The notes under the pieces were generated by a model. The model saw nothing but the letters and a program-made list of their open reading frames with translations. It was not told the DNA's origin and ran no database searches. The position numbers and the translations under genes were made by a program. This document shows, one piece after another, positions 47,412 through 57,886 of a stretch of DNA of 64,000 nt (positions within the stretch are counted from its first letter, which is position 1; every line of letters begins with the position of its first letter). This stretch comes from Corynebacterium sp. 21KM1197 (GTDB taxonomy: Bacteria > Actinomycetota > Actinomycetes > Mycobacteriales > Mycobacteriaceae): the NCBI RefSeq assembly GCF_033783015.1, contig NZ_CP123907.1, forward strand, positions 2,322,361-2,386,360, given 5' to 3'.

Positions 47412-50050
47412 TATTGCCGGGGTTTCCCTCCCGCCGCGCGCTGCTGCGCCCCCTGAGCCTCGCGGCCGTCACCACCACGGCCGCTCTGTGCAGCGCGTTT
47501 CCGCTTATGCCCTCCGCTCAGGCCGATGTACTGCCACTTTCACCCACCTCGGAAACCTCCCGCGAGGCCTGGATCAACCCGCTCGTGCGACCAAACGAGG
47601 AGGACAGCCCCGTTCGGGTGGAACTGCTCCACATCAACGGCGGCACCCAGGCACACCTGGAATCCGGCCAGGAGCTGCGGCTTAGTGTGCGCGTGCGCAA
47701 TACTTCCGACGCCCCCGTGGAGCAACTCACCCTGCAACTGCGCCGCGCGGCGGCGGTGTCCACCGTGGCGGAGGCCCGCCAGGCGATCGCCCAGGATCTC
47801 AGCGCCTATTCTCAGATCCTCAGTCCGGTAGTGCTGCCGGATTCACTGGATCCGGGTGAGGAGCGCGAGGTGGAATTGCGCGCCTCCACCACCCCCGGGG
47901 TGGGGGAGAGCCTGGCCTTGGAGCCGGGTTCCACGTATCCGGTGGCGGTGGCGGCCTCCGGGGTGGTGGGCACCAACTCAAGCCCCACCACCAACACCAC
48001 CCAGGCCAGCGCCGTACAACCCCTGAGCACGGAGCGCTTTGTGGTGGACACTAATCCGCGCCCCGCCTCCTCCAACAACACCCCCGCCCCAGAAGCAGAA
48101 GCAAACGCAAACACAGAAACAAACCCAGACAACCCCCAGGGCCTTTCCCTCCTTTACCCGCTCTCCGAGCCCACCCACATCGTTCCGGGGGAGACGGGGG
48201 AGGCCCCGGAGGCCGCCCCCCTGATCCTCAGCGAGGATTCCCTGGCCCATTCGCTGGCCTCGGGGGGCCGCCTCCATTCCCTCCTGAGTGCCTACGAGCG
48301 CGCCCTGGCCTCCTCCCAGGTGGCGGAGTCCACCTGCCTTGCCCTCGACCCCGCCCTGCTCAGCACCGTGAACCGCATGCAGGGGGGCTATACCGTGGCA
48401 AAGACGCGGCACAGCCTGGGCCAGCCCACGCGCCGTCTGCGCGATAGTTGGGGCTCGCGCTCGGAGGATCAGACCGGTACCCCCGGCACGGGTTCCCAGG
48501 CCGCCCAGGCGTGGTTGGAGCGGCTGAGCCACGTGGCCGCCCAGCAGTGCGTGGTCGCCCTGCCCTGGGCCAATGCGGATCTCGATGCCGTGCAGCGCAC
48601 CGCGAATCCCTGGCTCATGCGCGAGGCCCTGCAACGCGGCCAGGAGGTCATTTCCCAGGTTTTGGGCGTGCAGCCCCAGCGCGGGGTGGTGGTGCCCGGC
48701 TCGGGTTATGTCTCCGAGGCCACGGTGCCGTCCTTGGCCTGGGCCGATCAGGAGGGGGATCTCACCCAGGCGTGGGAGGCCCACGCCACCCAAGAGGAGC
48801 AGCGGGCCGAGCACTCCCCGGACACCGAGCGCGGTTCCGATTCCACCCTGGATTCCCCGGCGCTTCCCGACGCCACCTCGGCCACCCACCCCCAGGCCCC
48901 GCAACAGCCGGTGTCCGTGGTGGTGGCCAATAACACCGTGTGGGCGGCCCCCGAGGTGGATCGCTTCGCCCAGATCGCCCCGGGTATCCGGGCCGTGACC
49001 TACCCGGCCTCCCTGGCGGCCACGCTCGCGGCCACGGGGGAGGAGCCGGCCACGGCGGGGTATTCCAATCCCGAGGGCCGCTTTGATCCCACCCTGGATT
49101 CCGCCACCGCCCGGCACATCACGGCTGCGGCGGCGCTGCGGCGCTCGGTGGAGGAGTCCCGCCTGGCGGAGCAACCCATGCTAGTGACCCCGCCTGCGGC
49201 ACTGAGCGCGGAGACGGGGGCCATGCTCCTAACGGAGGTGGATTCCGCCCTGAGTTCGCAGCGCGCCCGCCCCATGTCCCTGAGCGCCTATCTCACCCCG
49301 GAGGCCTCGCAGGCGGAGGACCTGGCCGCCCTGGTGGCCGCCACGCCCGCCCCCGGGGAGAACCCGCGTCTGGGCGCACCCTTCCTCGATCCCTCCGTGT
49401 ACAGCGACGCCGAGGTGCTGCGCACCACCCAGCAGGCCAATTACACCGATGACCTCACCGGCCTGATGATGAACGATCCCAGCATCGCGCTCACCCGCTA
49501 TGCCTTCACCGCCCCGCTGCGCCAGGATTTGCTCGCCGCGTTGAGCGTCACGCGGCGGCGCAGCGTGGTGAGCTTTAACGACGCCGTCTCGGCCGCCTCG
49601 CGTCGGCTCAGCGGCAACCGCGAGGTATTGCAGGGTTTGCGCGGTTCGGTCACCCTCCTTCCGCCCGGCAACGTGTACACCCGCACCTCGGAGTCCTCGC
49701 CGTTGCTCATCGTGGCCAAGAATGGCCTGCCGCTGCCGGTGGACGCCACCATGCGCTATCACACGGCGCAACAGGCCCGGATCACGGTGCCCACCCACCT
49801 GCGTATTCCCGCCCGTGGTTCCATCACCGTGAACATGACGGCGGACATCGCCAAGGAGGATGAGCAGGCGCAGATGGATCTGTGGCTGGCCTCCTCGGAC
49901 GGCTCCACCATCTCCGATCCGGTGCGCATCGCGGTGCAGACCAGGGCGAGCCTGGTGGGGGCCTCGGCGCTGATCGTGGGGTTGGGCGGTCTGCTGCTGG
50001 CGGTGACGCTGTTCCGGGTGGGGCGGAGCAGGCGGCGGCAGCGGCGATAG
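47408..50050 (+). CDS. DUF6049-family secreted/membrane-anchored protein (Rv3909-like)
   Basis: The 880-residue protein has an N-terminal signal peptide ([20 protein letters not shown] with a cleavage near SAQA), a large extracytoplasmic part with a low-complexity Asn/Thr/Pro linker (about 215-240), a long alpha/beta region with [20 protein letters not shown] near the end, and a C-terminal membrane helix ([20 protein letters not shown]) followed by Arg-rich residues. Its gene neighbours (NUDIX, MurJ) match mycobacterial Rv3909. It probably works with MurJ at the cell wall, but its biochemical role is not known. Its ATG overlaps the NUDIX stop. Confidence 0.88.
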   Translation: MILPGFPSRRALLRPLSLAAVTTTAALCSAFPLMPSAQADVLPLSPTSETSREAWINPLVRPNEEDSPVRVELLHINGGTQAHLESGQELRLSVRVRNTSDAPVEQLTLQLRRAAAVSTVAEARQAIAQDLSAYSQILSPVVLPDSLDPGEEREVELRASTTPGVGESLALEPGSTYPVAVAASGVVGTNSSPTTNTTQASAVQPLSTERFVVDTNPRPASSNNTPAPEAEANANTETNPDNPQGLSLLYPLSEPTHIVPGETGEAPEAAPLILSEDSLAHSLASGGRLHSLLSAYERALASSQVAESTCLALDPALLSTVNRMQGGYTVAKTRHSLGQPTRRLRDSWGSRSEDQTGTPGTGSQAAQAWLERLSHVAAQQCVVALPWANADLDAVQRTANPWLMREALQRGQEVISQVLGVQPQRGVVVPGSGYVSEATVPSLAWADQEGDLTQAWEAHATQEEQRAEHSPDTERGSDSTLDSPALPDATSATHPQAPQQPVSVVVANNTVWAAPEVDRFAQIAPGIRAVTYPASLAATLAATGEEPATAGYSNPEGRFDPTLDSATARHITAAAALRRSVEESRLAEQPMLVTPPAALSAETGAMLLTEVDSALSSQRARPMSLSAYLTPEASQAEDLAALVAATPAPGENPRLGAPFLDPSVYSDAEVLRTTQQANYTDDLTGLMMNDPSIALTRYAFTAPLRQDLLAALSVTRRRSVVSFNDAVSAASRRLSGNREVLQGLRGSVTLLPPGNVYTRTSESSPLLIVAKNGLPLPVDATMRYHTAQQARITVPTHLRIPARGSITVNMTADIAKEDEQAQMDLWLASSDGSTISDPVRIAVQTRASLVGASALIVGLGGLLLAVTLFRVGRSRRRQRR

Positions 50051-50163
50051 CGGCCCTCCTCATTCCATTAATAGCGTGCGCTTAATTAAGAATTAATTAC
50101 ATCCCGCGCCACAGGGCCGTGTCAGTTTCCTTTCATGCGTTTCAGCCATAACAATGGTCACTC

Positions 50164-53100
50164 GTGAACGCCACAGATCCGCAATTCAGGCAATCGGGTC
50201 GCGGTAGCGGGCCAAGCCGCCAAGGCTTGCGCTCGCGGATCGTGCCCCCCACGCCGCCTGCTCCGGTGCCCGAGGTGAAAAAGAAACCTCGGCCCGCCCC
50301 GCAGGGCGAGGTTGATCGCTCCGATCTGCGCCACGCCCCCCGGCAGGCCCTCCACGCCAGCGCGCCGCCGGGGGCGTCGGAAGCCGCAGGAGCTCCGACG
50401 GCGGAGGCCGCAACCGGCACGCTCACCCGTCCCGCCCCGGAACCACGGGAGCCAGCGGAGCAGGCCCCGCAGGCGCGGGACACCAGCGATGGCGACGTGG
50501 TGCGCTCCACCGGCTCGATGGCGGTAGCCACCCTCATCTCCCGCATCACGGGATTCCTGCGCACCGTGCTCATCGGTTCCACTGTGGGCACCGCGGTGGG
50601 TTCGGCCTTCAACACCGCGAACACCCTGCCCAACCTCATCACGGAGATCGTGCTGGGCGCGGTGCTCACCTCCCTGGTGGTGCCGGTGCTGGTGCGGGCG
50701 GAAAAGGAGGACCCGGATAGGGGAGCGGCCTTCATCAGGCGGCTTTTCACCCTGGCCTTTAGCCTCCTGGCGGTGATCACCCTGGCAGCCGTGGTGGGGG
50801 CTCCCTTCCTCACCAGGGTCATGCTGCGGCAGGACGGCGAGGTGAATATCACCCAATCCACCTCCTTTGCCTATTGGCTCTTGCCGCAGATCTTCTTCTA
50901 CGGCCTCTTTGCCCTGTTCATGGCGGTGCTCAACACCAAGGGGGTGTTCCGCCCGGGGGCCTGGGCCCCGGTGGCCAATAACATCATCAGTATCGCGGTG
51001 CTGCTGATCTATCAGTTCGTCCCCGGTCGCCTTTCTCCCTCGGCCCCCTCGGGCCCCTTCGATCCGCACGTCATGCTGCTGGGTGCGGGCACCACCCTGG
51101 GCGTGGTTGTGCAGTTGCTCATCATGCTGCCGGCGCTGAAAAAGGCGGGCGTGGATCTGCGTCCCCTGTGGGGGATTGATGCCCGCCTCAAGGAGTTCGG
51201 CGGCATGGCGCTGGCCATCATCGTGTACGTGGCCATCTCGCAGGTGGGCTTCACCCTCACCATTCGCATTGCCTCCACGGCTAGCGACGCCGCCCCCCTG
51301 CTCTACCAAAACCACTGGCTGCTGCTCCAGGTGCCCTATGGCATCATCGGCGTCGCCTTGCTCACGGCGATCATGCCGCGCCTGTCCCGCAAGGCCGCCG
51401 AGGGCGATGATCGCGGCGTGGTCGATGATCTCACCCTGGCCACCAAGCTCACCTTCATCGCGCTGATTCCCATCGTGGTGTTCTTCACCGTCTTTGGCCG
51501 GGACATTTCCTTTGGCCTGTTCCATTACGGCCAGTTTGACCCGGAATCGGCCGATGTCCTGGGCCTCACGCTGAGTTTCTCCGCGTTTACCCTCATTCCC
51601 TACGCCCTGGTGCTGCTGCACCTGCGCGTGTTCTATGCCCGCGAGGAGGCGTGGACGCCCACGTTCATCATCGCGGGTATCACCGTCACCAAGATCGTTC
51701 TCTCCCTCCTGGCGCCCCTGGTGGCCTCCTCCCCGGGCCGGGTGGTGGTGCTCCTGGGCGCGGCCAATGGCTTTGGTTTTGTGGCCGGTGCGGTCATCGG
51801 CGCGATGTTGCTGCGCCGCAAGTTGGGTTCCCTGGGATTCTCCACGGTCATGCGCACCTCGCTGTGGGCCACCGGGGCGTCGATAGTGGGTGCCGTGGTC
51901 GCGGCGGGGGCGAGCATCCTGCTGGGTCGCCTGGTGGAGCCGGGTTCCCTGGGCCCGGTGGAATCGCTGTGGATTCTGCTGCGCCTGTGCGTGATCGGCG
52001 TGGTGTTCCTGGTGGTCACGGGCGTGGTGCTCTCCTTCTCCCGCCTGCCGGAGGTGCAGAACCTCGGCGCGGCGGCGCAGCGCATCCCGGGTCTAAACCG
52101 CCTCATCCGCACAGACCCGGATCGGCAGATCCAGGTGGAGGCCCCCACGCAGCAGGAGTTGTCCACGCAGTTCATCGGCTCGGACACATTCAATGCCTCC
52201 CCGGTGCCGCCGCCGATGTCCGCGGGCGTGGTGCGCGGCCCGCGCCTGGTGCCGGGCGCGCCGGTGTCCGACGGCCGCTTCCGCCTCCTGGTGGATCACG
52301 GCTCGGTCACCGGGGCGCGATTCTGGCAGGCCAAGGAGCAGGCCACGGGCAGGCTCGTGGCGCTGGTGTTCGTGGATACCAGCGGCACCTCCCCGATGGC
52401 CCCGGCCAGCCCGGCCGCTGCGGCGGGCGCGGCCTCCGAGGTCACCCGCCGTACCCGCGCGCTGGCGGCGCTGAATCACCCGGCGATCGCGCCGAATATC
52501 GAGGTTTCCGCGTACCGCTCCGGTTGCCTGGTGGTGGCCGATTGGGTGGAGGGCACCTCGCTCAAGGAGCTATCCCGCTCCGAGCGTGTGCACCCCCGCG
52601 CCGCCGCCTATGCGCTGTCCCCGCTGGCGCACGCCACCGCGGCCGCCGATGAGGTTCACACGCCCCTGGGCCTGGATAACTGGGCCCGTATCCGCGTTAC
52701 CACCTCCGGCACGGCGGTGCTGGCCTTCCCGGCAGTGCTCTCCACCGCGTCTACCGCGCAGGACCTGGACGCGATCGCCTGGGCGCTGAACCTGTTGGTG
52801 GGGGAGGACGCCCCGGAGGATGTGCAGCGGGTCAAGCAGCGCGTGGAGGCGGCCGCCACCGCCGCCGCTCCTGCGGATTCCACCAAGGCGGATTCCACTA
52901 AGGCCGAGATCGATCCCGAGGATCTGCGCAACCTCAGCGAGGAGTTGCGCCGCGTGGGCCTGGCCGAGGACGCGGCTTCCCACGACACCCCCAGCCCCGA
53001 GGAGGACGCTCCGGGCACCGCCTCCGAAACCCCGGAAGCCACCACAGCAACCACAACCACCACAGCAACCGGCACAGCAAGCCCGGCCGCACCGGCCGTG

Positions 53101-53913
53101 CCCGCCTCACCCACCTCGCCCACCGAGCAGGCCCGTCGCCGCGCCCAGGCCCTGCACGTCACGGCGGAGGCCACCCCGCAGGTGGAGGATCGCCCCGGCT
53201 TCGGCGCGAAGTCGATGACCCGCCGCGGCACCGCCGGCTTGGGCCTCATCGTCTTTGTCGCCGTGATCGCCGCGGCGGTGGCCGCCACGTACATCGCGGC
53301 GTTCGTCGGTAAGCAGAACGATTCCTCCCCGGTGAATCCCGGTTCCGTGCACAGCAGCGAGGCCGCCACGCCCCCGCAGATGCAGCCGCTGAGCGGCATC
53401 AATGTCTGGGAGGCCACGGGTGGTGCCGAGGGTTCCGGGGAAGATCAGGGCGATCACCCGGAGGGGGCCACGCACGCCGTGGACGGCAATCCGGCCACCT
53501 CCTGGGAGTCCGCGGAGTATCCCCAGGGGTTCCAGAGCAAGCCGGGCGTGGGCCTGCTGGTGCGCTTGCAGAATCCGGTGCAGGTGGCGCAATTGCAGGT
53601 GCTCACCTCCGCCCCGGGCAGCCACGCGGTAATTTACGCGGTGCCCAGCAGCCTGGATTCTGCCCAGGTGCAGGAAACTCTTGACTTAAGCACGGTGCCG
53701 ATGGTGGCGGAGACCACGTTGAACGAGGAGGACAACACCATCGCCCTGGCCCCCACGCAGGAGCCCACGCAGGCGCTGGTGGTGTGGTTCGACTCCGTCT
53801 CCCCGCAGACGCACACGGTGAGCGTTTCCAATATCTCGGTGTGGGGCACCAGGGCCACGGGGGCGGCTCCCACCACGCCGAATATCGTCGGGGGCACCCG
53901 CCCAACGCAGTAG
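50164..53913 (+). CDS. murJ: lipid II flippase MurJ with C-terminal pseudokinase and extracytoplasmic domain
   Basis: MurJ flips lipid II across the membrane for peptidoglycan synthesis. The 1249-residue protein has a 115-residue Pro/Ala-rich N-terminal tail, a MurJ core of 14 helices (RSTGSMAVATLISRITGFLR; NTANTLPNLITEIVLGAVL), a cytoplasmic kinase-like domain (about 700-900) with no catalytic HRD or DFG motif, an acidic linker, a membrane helix (about 1020-1040) and an extracytoplasmic discoidin-like domain. Mycobacterial Rv3910 has the same layout and binds the FHA protein FhaA after phosphorylation. GTG 50164. The preceding 113 bp is AT-rich with no gene. Confidence 0.93.
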   Translation: MNATDPQFRQSGRGSGPSRQGLRSRIVPPTPPAPVPEVKKKPRPAPQGEVDRSDLRHAPRQALHASAPPGASEAAGAPTAEAATGTLTRPAPEPREPAEQAPQARDTSDGDVVRSTGSMAVATLISRITGFLRTVLIGSTVGTAVGSAFNTANTLPNLITEIVLGAVLTSLVVPVLVRAEKEDPDRGAAFIRRLFTLAFSLLAVITLAAVVGAPFLTRVMLRQDGEVNITQSTSFAYWLLPQIFFYGLFALFMAVLNTKGVFRPGAWAPVANNIISIAVLLIYQFVPGRLSPSAPSGPFDPHVMLLGAGTTLGVVVQLLIMLPALKKAGVDLRPLWGIDARLKEFGGMALAIIVYVAISQVGFTLTIRIASTASDAAPLLYQNHWLLLQVPYGIIGVALLTAIMPRLSRKAAEGDDRGVVDDLTLATKLTFIALIPIVVFFTVFGRDISFGLFHYGQFDPESADVLGLTLSFSAFTLIPYALVLLHLRVFYAREEAWTPTFIIAGITVTKIVLSLLAPLVASSPGRVVVLLGAANGFGFVAGAVIGAMLLRRKLGSLGFSTVMRTSLWATGASIVGAVVAAGASILLGRLVEPGSLGPVESLWILLRLCVIGVVFLVVTGVVLSFSRLPEVQNLGAAAQRIPGLNRLIRTDPDRQIQVEAPTQQELSTQFIGSDTFNASPVPPPMSAGVVRGPRLVPGAPVSDGRFRLLVDHGSVTGARFWQAKEQATGRLVALVFVDTSGTSPMAPASPAAAAGAASEVTRRTRALAALNHPAIAPNIEVSAYRSGCLVVADWVEGTSLKELSRSERVHPRAAAYALSPLAHATAAADEVHTPLGLDNWARIRVTTSGTAVLAFPAVLSTASTAQDLDAIAWALNLLVGEDAPEDVQRVKQRVEAAATAAAPADSTKADSTKAEIDPEDLRNLSEELRRVGLAEDAASHDTPSPEEDAPGTASETPEATTATTTTTATGTASPAAPAVPASPTSPTEQARRRAQALHVTAEATPQVEDRPGFGAKSMTRRGTAGLGLIVFVAVIAAAVAATYIAAFVGKQNDSSPVNPGSVHSSEAATPPQMQPLSGINVWEATGGAEGSGEDQGDHPEGATHAVDGNPATSWESAEYPQGFQSKPGVGLLVRLQNPVQVAQLQVLTSAPGSHAVIYAVPSSLDSAQVQETLDLSTVPMVAETTLNEEDNTIALAPTQEPTQALVVWFDSVSPQTHTVSVSNISVWGTRATGAAPTTPNIVGGTRPTQ

Positions 53914-53924
53914 GCGATGATGCG

Positions 53925-53947
53925 GCCCGGCCGGTGGCGGGCCGGGC
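53925..53947. terminator. GC-rich hairpin between murJ and sigM
   Basis: GCCCGGCC and GGCCGGGC form an 8-bp stem around a 7-nt loop, 12 bp after the murJ stop. The following T-run is weak (TGTAATGG), so termination may be partial. Confidence 0.5.
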
Positions 53948-54042
53948 TGTAATGGAATGAGGACCCCTCGGGGGAGGGGCCGCATTTCATCGAGGGGGAA
54001 TCCGTAACGCTCACGCATCAGCATCTATCCGATAGCCAACTC

Positions 54043-54570
54043 GTGGGGGAGTACCTGGCGGGAGAGGCCTCCGCCTTTACGGAGATCGTGGCTCGCCACG
54101 GTGCCCGACTGCTGCGGGTGGCGCGCCGTTACGGCCGCAACGAATACGACGCCCACGATATTGTGCAGGAGGCCCTGCTGCGCGCCTCGCAAAACCTGCA
54201 CACGTTCCGCCGGGAGTCGGCGCTGGGCACGTGGCTGCACCGGCTGGTGGCTAACTCCGGCTACGACTTCGCCCATCACCGTCACCAGCGCGAGGTGGCG
54301 GCGCTCGACGATGATTCCCACGCGCCCCAGGACATGGACGTGCGCCTGGCCTACGAGCCGCTCAGTGGCATTGATACCCGCCTCACCCTGCAATCCGCGC
54401 TGGCCCGCGTCCACCCCGATCAGGCCGCCGCGCTGGTGCTTATCGACGCCGCCGGGTACAGCGTGGCGCACGTGGCAGAGTTGGCCGGGGTGCAGCCCGG
54501 CACCGTGAAATCGCGCCGCGCCAGGGCCAAGGCCGCGTTGCGCGATCTGATGGGGTCCGCGGAGGAATGA
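54043..54570 (+). CDS. sigM: ECF-type RNA polymerase sigma factor SigM
   Basis: The protein has ECF region 2 (AFTEIVARHGARLLRVARRY, then YDAHDIVQEALLRASQNLHT) and region 4 (LIDAAGYSVAHVAELAGVQP, then GTVKSRRARAKAALR). In C. glutamicum SigM controls thiol-oxidative stress genes, including trx genes. The first canonical start is GTG 54043, but conserved region 2 appears to begin a few codons earlier (SDSQLVGEYLAGE), back to the 53950 stop no ATG, GTG or TTG exists, and a good GAGGGGG site sits before GTA 54004. So the 5' end is uncertain. No anti-sigma gene follows. One GTGCTTATCGACGCC copy is at 54436. Confidence 0.85.
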   Translation: MGEYLAGEASAFTEIVARHGARLLRVARRYGRNEYDAHDIVQEALLRASQNLHTFRRESALGTWLHRLVANSGYDFAHHRHQREVAALDDDSHAPQDMDVRLAYEPLSGIDTRLTLQSALARVHPDQAAALVLIDAAGYSVAHVAELAGVQPGTVKSRRARAKAALRDLMGSAEE

Positions 54571-54660
54571 ATGGGGCCGCTTTTCCGTTGAGCGCCATGA
54601 GGGGTGCCCCGCGATACACTTGGGCACGGCATAAACGGCTTTTGTAGGAAGGCATGAATC

Positions 54661-55602
54661 ATGGCGAGCAACGATACGATCCACGACGTAGCCATCATCG
54701 GCTCCGGTCCCGCCGGGTACACCGCGGCCTTGTACGCGGCGCGGGCGGAACTCAAGCCCCTGGTTTTTGAGGGCTACGAGTACGGCGGCTCCCTCATGCA
54801 GACCACGGAGGTGGAGAACTACCCCGGCTTCCAGCAGGGCATTATGGGCCCCGAGCTGATGGAGCAGATGCGCGCCCAGGCGGAGCGCTTTGGCGCGGAT
54901 CTGCGCATGGAGCTGGTGGATCGCGTGGAGTTGGAGGGCGAGGTCAAGCGCCTCTTCGTGGGGGAGGAGGAGTACCTGGCCCGCACGGTGATCCTGGCCA
55001 CGGGTGCCGCCCCGCGCCTGCTGGGCGTGGACGGCGAGCAGCAGTTGATGGGCCGGGGTGTGTCCACCTGCGCCACCTGCGATGGTTTCTTTTTCAAGGG
55101 TCACCACATCGCGGTGATCGGCGGCGGCGATTCCGCGATGGAGGAGGCAACCTTCCTCACCAAGTTTGCCGATAAGGTCACCCTGGTACACCGCCGCGAG
55201 GAGTTTAGGGCCTCGCCCATCATGGTGGAGCGTGCCCGCGCCAATGAGAAGATCGAGTTCCTCACCAACAAGGTGGTGGAGCGCGTGCAGGGTACCGAGG
55301 GAAAGGTCTCCGGCCTGGTGCTGCGCGATACCGTCACCGGGGAAACCTCCGATCTGGGCGTGACCGCCATGTTCGTAGCCATCGGGCACGATCCCCGCTC
55401 CGAGTTCCTGCAAGGCCAGGTGGAACTCAAGGAGGGCGGCTACGTGGCCACCCGCGAGCCCTCCACCCAGACCTCCATCCCCGGGGTATTCGCCGCCGGT
55501 GACCTGGTGGACGATCACTACCAGCAGGCCATTACCGCCGCGGGCTCCGGGTGCCGGGCCGCCCTGGATGCGCAGAATTACCTGGCGGAGTCCCTGGTTT
55601 AG
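54661..55602 (+). CDS. trxB: thioredoxin reductase
   Basis: TrxB reduces thioredoxin with NADPH via FAD. The 313-residue enzyme has the FAD motif [20 protein letters not shown], the redox centre [20 protein letters not shown] (Cys-Ala-Thr-Cys), the NADPH-binding [13 protein letters not shown] and a second FAD motif [23 protein letters not shown] 54661 follows AAGGCATGAATC. Being between sigM and trxA suggests SigM-linked control of thiol homeostasis. Confidence 0.97.
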   Translation: MASNDTIHDVAIIGSGPAGYTAALYAARAELKPLVFEGYEYGGSLMQTTEVENYPGFQQGIMGPELMEQMRAQAERFGADLRMELVDRVELEGEVKRLFVGEEEYLARTVILATGAAPRLLGVDGEQQLMGRGVSTCATCDGFFFKGHHIAVIGGGDSAMEEATFLTKFADKVTLVHRREEFRASPIMVERARANEKIEFLTNKVVERVQGTEGKVSGLVLRDTVTGETSDLGVTAMFVAIGHDPRSEFLQGQVELKEGGYVATREPSTQTSIPGVFAAGDLVDDHYQQAITAAGSGCRAALDAQNYLAESLV

Positions 55603-55643
55603 ACTAGGGGGAACGCGGTTTTCCCAAGGAGGAGAGTAATCTT

Positions 55644-55967
55644 ATGTCCAGCCTCATCAGCGTGACTCAGGAGTCTTTTCGCTCCACCGTCATCGAGTCC
55701 GAGGTACCCGTCCTGGTGGACTTCTGGGCCCAATGGTGCGGTCCCTGTACCAAACTCACCCCGGTGCTGGAGGAACTCGCCCAGGAGTACGGGGATCGCC
55801 TCAAGATCGTCAAGGTCGATGTGGATTCCGAGCGCGCGCTCGGGGCCATGTTCCAGATCATGTCTATCCCTTCCATGCTGCTTTTTAAGGACGGCAAGAA
55901 GGTGGATCAGATCGTGGGCGCCCGCCCCAAGGCGGATATTGCGGAAAAGCTCAATTCGGTGCTCTAG
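55644..55967 (+). CDS. trxA: thioredoxin
   Basis: The 107-residue thioredoxin has the classical WCGPC active site (DFWAQWCGPCTKLTPVLEEL) and the cis-Pro segment SIPSMLLFKDG. It reduces protein disulfides with electrons from TrxB. ATG 55644 follows AAGGAGGAG, 41 bp after trxB, so they are co-transcribed. Confidence 0.96.
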   Translation: MSSLISVTQESFRSTVIESEVPVLVDFWAQWCGPCTKLTPVLEELAQEYGDRLKIVKVDVDSERALGAMFQIMSIPSMLLFKDGKKVDQIVGARPKADIAEKLNSVL

Positions 55968-56015
55968 CTGCTAACCTGGTTGAGTTGTAAACATTTATTT
56001 CTAGGAAGGACTCAC

Positions 56016-57209
56016 GTGGCGGACGTACTCCGGGTCGGTGACCGCAGCCCGCGCGTCGCTGAGGCTCGCGTCACCCTCGCGCGCCTCGGTCTGCTCCAGA
56101 GCTACTCGGGAGACGTTCGCCCCACCACGGGCGATTCCCAGCAGTTCAACGATGCCGACACTTACTTCGATGCTCCCCTGGCTGAGGTGATCAAAGCCTT
56201 CCAGCAATCGCGGGGCATTCTGCCCACCGGAGCTATCGACGACACCACGCTGCGCGAGATGCGCGGCGCCTCCTACACCCTTGGCGCGCGCCCCCTCGCC
56301 TACCAGGAGGACAACCCCCTGGTGGGCGACGACGTGGTGCAACTCCAGGAACACCTCCAGGAACTGGGCTTCTATTCCAGCCGCCTGGACGGCCACTTTG
56401 GTGCCGATACCAACTACGCCCTGCGGAGTTACCAGATCAACGGCGGCCTGGATCCCGATGGCGTATGCGGCCCGGATACCATTCGCGCCCTCAACCTGCT
56501 GGGTCGGCGTATCCGCGGCGGCTCGGCCCAGGCCATTCGGGAGCGCGAGGACATGCGCCAGGCCGGGCCGCACCTGGCCGGCAAGCGCGTGGTGATTGAC
56601 CCCGCCCTGGGCGGCAAGACCACCGGCCAGGTGGTGCAGGGGCGCTACGGCCAGATCACCGAGGAGGAAATCCTCTGGGATCTGGCCACTCGCGTGCAGG
56701 ATCGCATGCGCGCCATCGGCATGGAGACCATCATCTCCCGCCCGCGCATGGATAACCCCTCCACCAAGGATCGCGCCGATATGGCCAATGCCTTTGGCGC
56801 AGACATGGTCATCTCCTTGCAGTGCGATAGTTACCCCAATGAGAAGGCCTCCGGCGTGGCCACCTTTTACTTCGGCTCCGAGGTGGGTTCTAGTTCCCTG
56901 ACGGGGGAAACCCTCTCCGGGTTCATTCAGCGCGAGATCGTGGCCCGCACGGCGCTGCAAAACTGCGGCAATCACGCCCGCACCTGGGAGATCCTGCGCT
57001 TCACCAAGGCCCCCACGGTGGAGGTGGTGGCCGGATACCTCAGTAACCCCGAGGACGTGGCCGTGATGACCAACCCCACCAGCCGCGACGCCATCGCTGA
57101 GGCCATCGTGGTGGCCGTCAAGAGGCTCTATCTGCTGGAGGACGATAACCAGCCCACCGGCACCTATCGCTTTGCCGAGTTGCTGGAGGCCGAGCAGCGG
57201 GCCTTCTAG
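56016..57209 (+). CDS. cwlM: CwlM-like N-acetylmuramoyl-alanine amidase homologue, probably inactive
   Basis: The 397-residue protein has two N-terminal peptidoglycan-binding repeats (LRVGDRSPRVAEARVTLARL; VVQLQEHLQELGFYSSRLDG) and an Amidase_3 domain (KRVVIDPALGG, then GVATFYFGSEVG and VEVVAGYLSNPED). The zinc ligands are changed: the His of DPGHGG is Leu and the His of SLHxN is Gln (ISLQCDSYPN), so it is probably catalytically dead. In mycobacteria CwlM, phosphorylated by PknB, activates MurA. GTG 56016 has GGAAGGA upstream. Confidence 0.9.
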   Translation: MADVLRVGDRSPRVAEARVTLARLGLLQSYSGDVRPTTGDSQQFNDADTYFDAPLAEVIKAFQQSRGILPTGAIDDTTLREMRGASYTLGARPLAYQEDNPLVGDDVVQLQEHLQELGFYSSRLDGHFGADTNYALRSYQINGGLDPDGVCGPDTIRALNLLGRRIRGGSAQAIREREDMRQAGPHLAGKRVVIDPALGGKTTGQVVQGRYGQITEEEILWDLATRVQDRMRAIGMETIISRPRMDNPSTKDRADMANAFGADMVISLQCDSYPNEKASGVATFYFGSEVGSSSLTGETLSGFIQREIVARTALQNCGNHARTWEILRFTKAPTVEVVAGYLSNPEDVAVMTNPTSRDAIAEAIVVAVKRLYLLEDDNQPTGTYRFAELLEAEQRAF

Positions 57210-57236
57210 GCCGCTTCCGCTCTTTTAAGCACCCTT

Positions 57237-57848
57237 TTAGGCGTGAGCCCGTAGCGGCTGCGCCTCCCAGGCCACCAGCAGCTCTCTTTCGGGGGGAAGT
57301 TCCAGGCGCAGGCGGGGGAAAACCGGGTGATCGCTCACCACGTGGAAACCCGCCGCCTCCAGGGCCTCGGCACCGATGATCCCCATTTCCTCCACCTGAC
57401 TCAGCAGCGGGTCCGCCGCCTCCTCGGCGCGTAAGCCAAAGGCTTCCACGGCCGGGGCGGTATCCTCGGTCACCATGTCCATGATCGCGGCGTCAATCAG
57501 CACCGCCTCCATTCCCATGCCCTCCCAACCGGGTGCCACGTGCAGCGAGGTAATCAGCATGGCGTCCGCGCTCACGGGCGCGGTGGGAAGTTGTGCCGCC
57601 CCCGGGGCCTGGGCTGGGGCACAGTAAAAGAGCGTGGCCAGAGGACGCTCTTCCCACATGTAGAACCCGCAGCCGGGGGAGTCGAGGAGCACCGAGGAAA
57701 GCCAGGCCTCCTTTTCAAAGCGCTCCTCACCCCGCTGCCGCACCCGCGCGGCGCTATCCGGTTCTAACTCCCAGAACACGCTACTCACGGCCCTGGGAAG
57801 CAATGAGCCAAAGGAATCCTGCGTGATGCGGCGTAACCCTGCGCTCAT
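57237..57848 (-). CDS. GNAT-like acetyltransferase of unknown substrate
   Basis: The 203-residue protein shows a GNAT-like core (MLITSLHVAPGWEGMGMEAV, followed by LIDAAI), where strand 4 and the acetyl-CoA-binding loop would lie. Its place between cwlM and parB matches the conserved mycobacterial Rv3916c. No substrate is known. ATG 57848; it converges with cwlM. Confidence 0.8.
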   Translation of the reverse strand: MSAGLRRITQDSFGSLLPRAVSSVFWELEPDSAARVRQRGEERFEKEAWLSSVLLDSPGCGFYMWEERPLATLFYCAPAQAPGAAQLPTAPVSADAMLITSLHVAPGWEGMGMEAVLIDAAIMDMVTEDTAPAVEAFGLRAEEAADPLLSQVEEMGIIGAEALEAAGFHVVSDHPVFPRLRLELPPERELLVAWEAQPLRAHA

Positions 57849-57886
57849 CGCCCTCGCCCCCTTTTATTCCCTATATCTCGGTGCGA

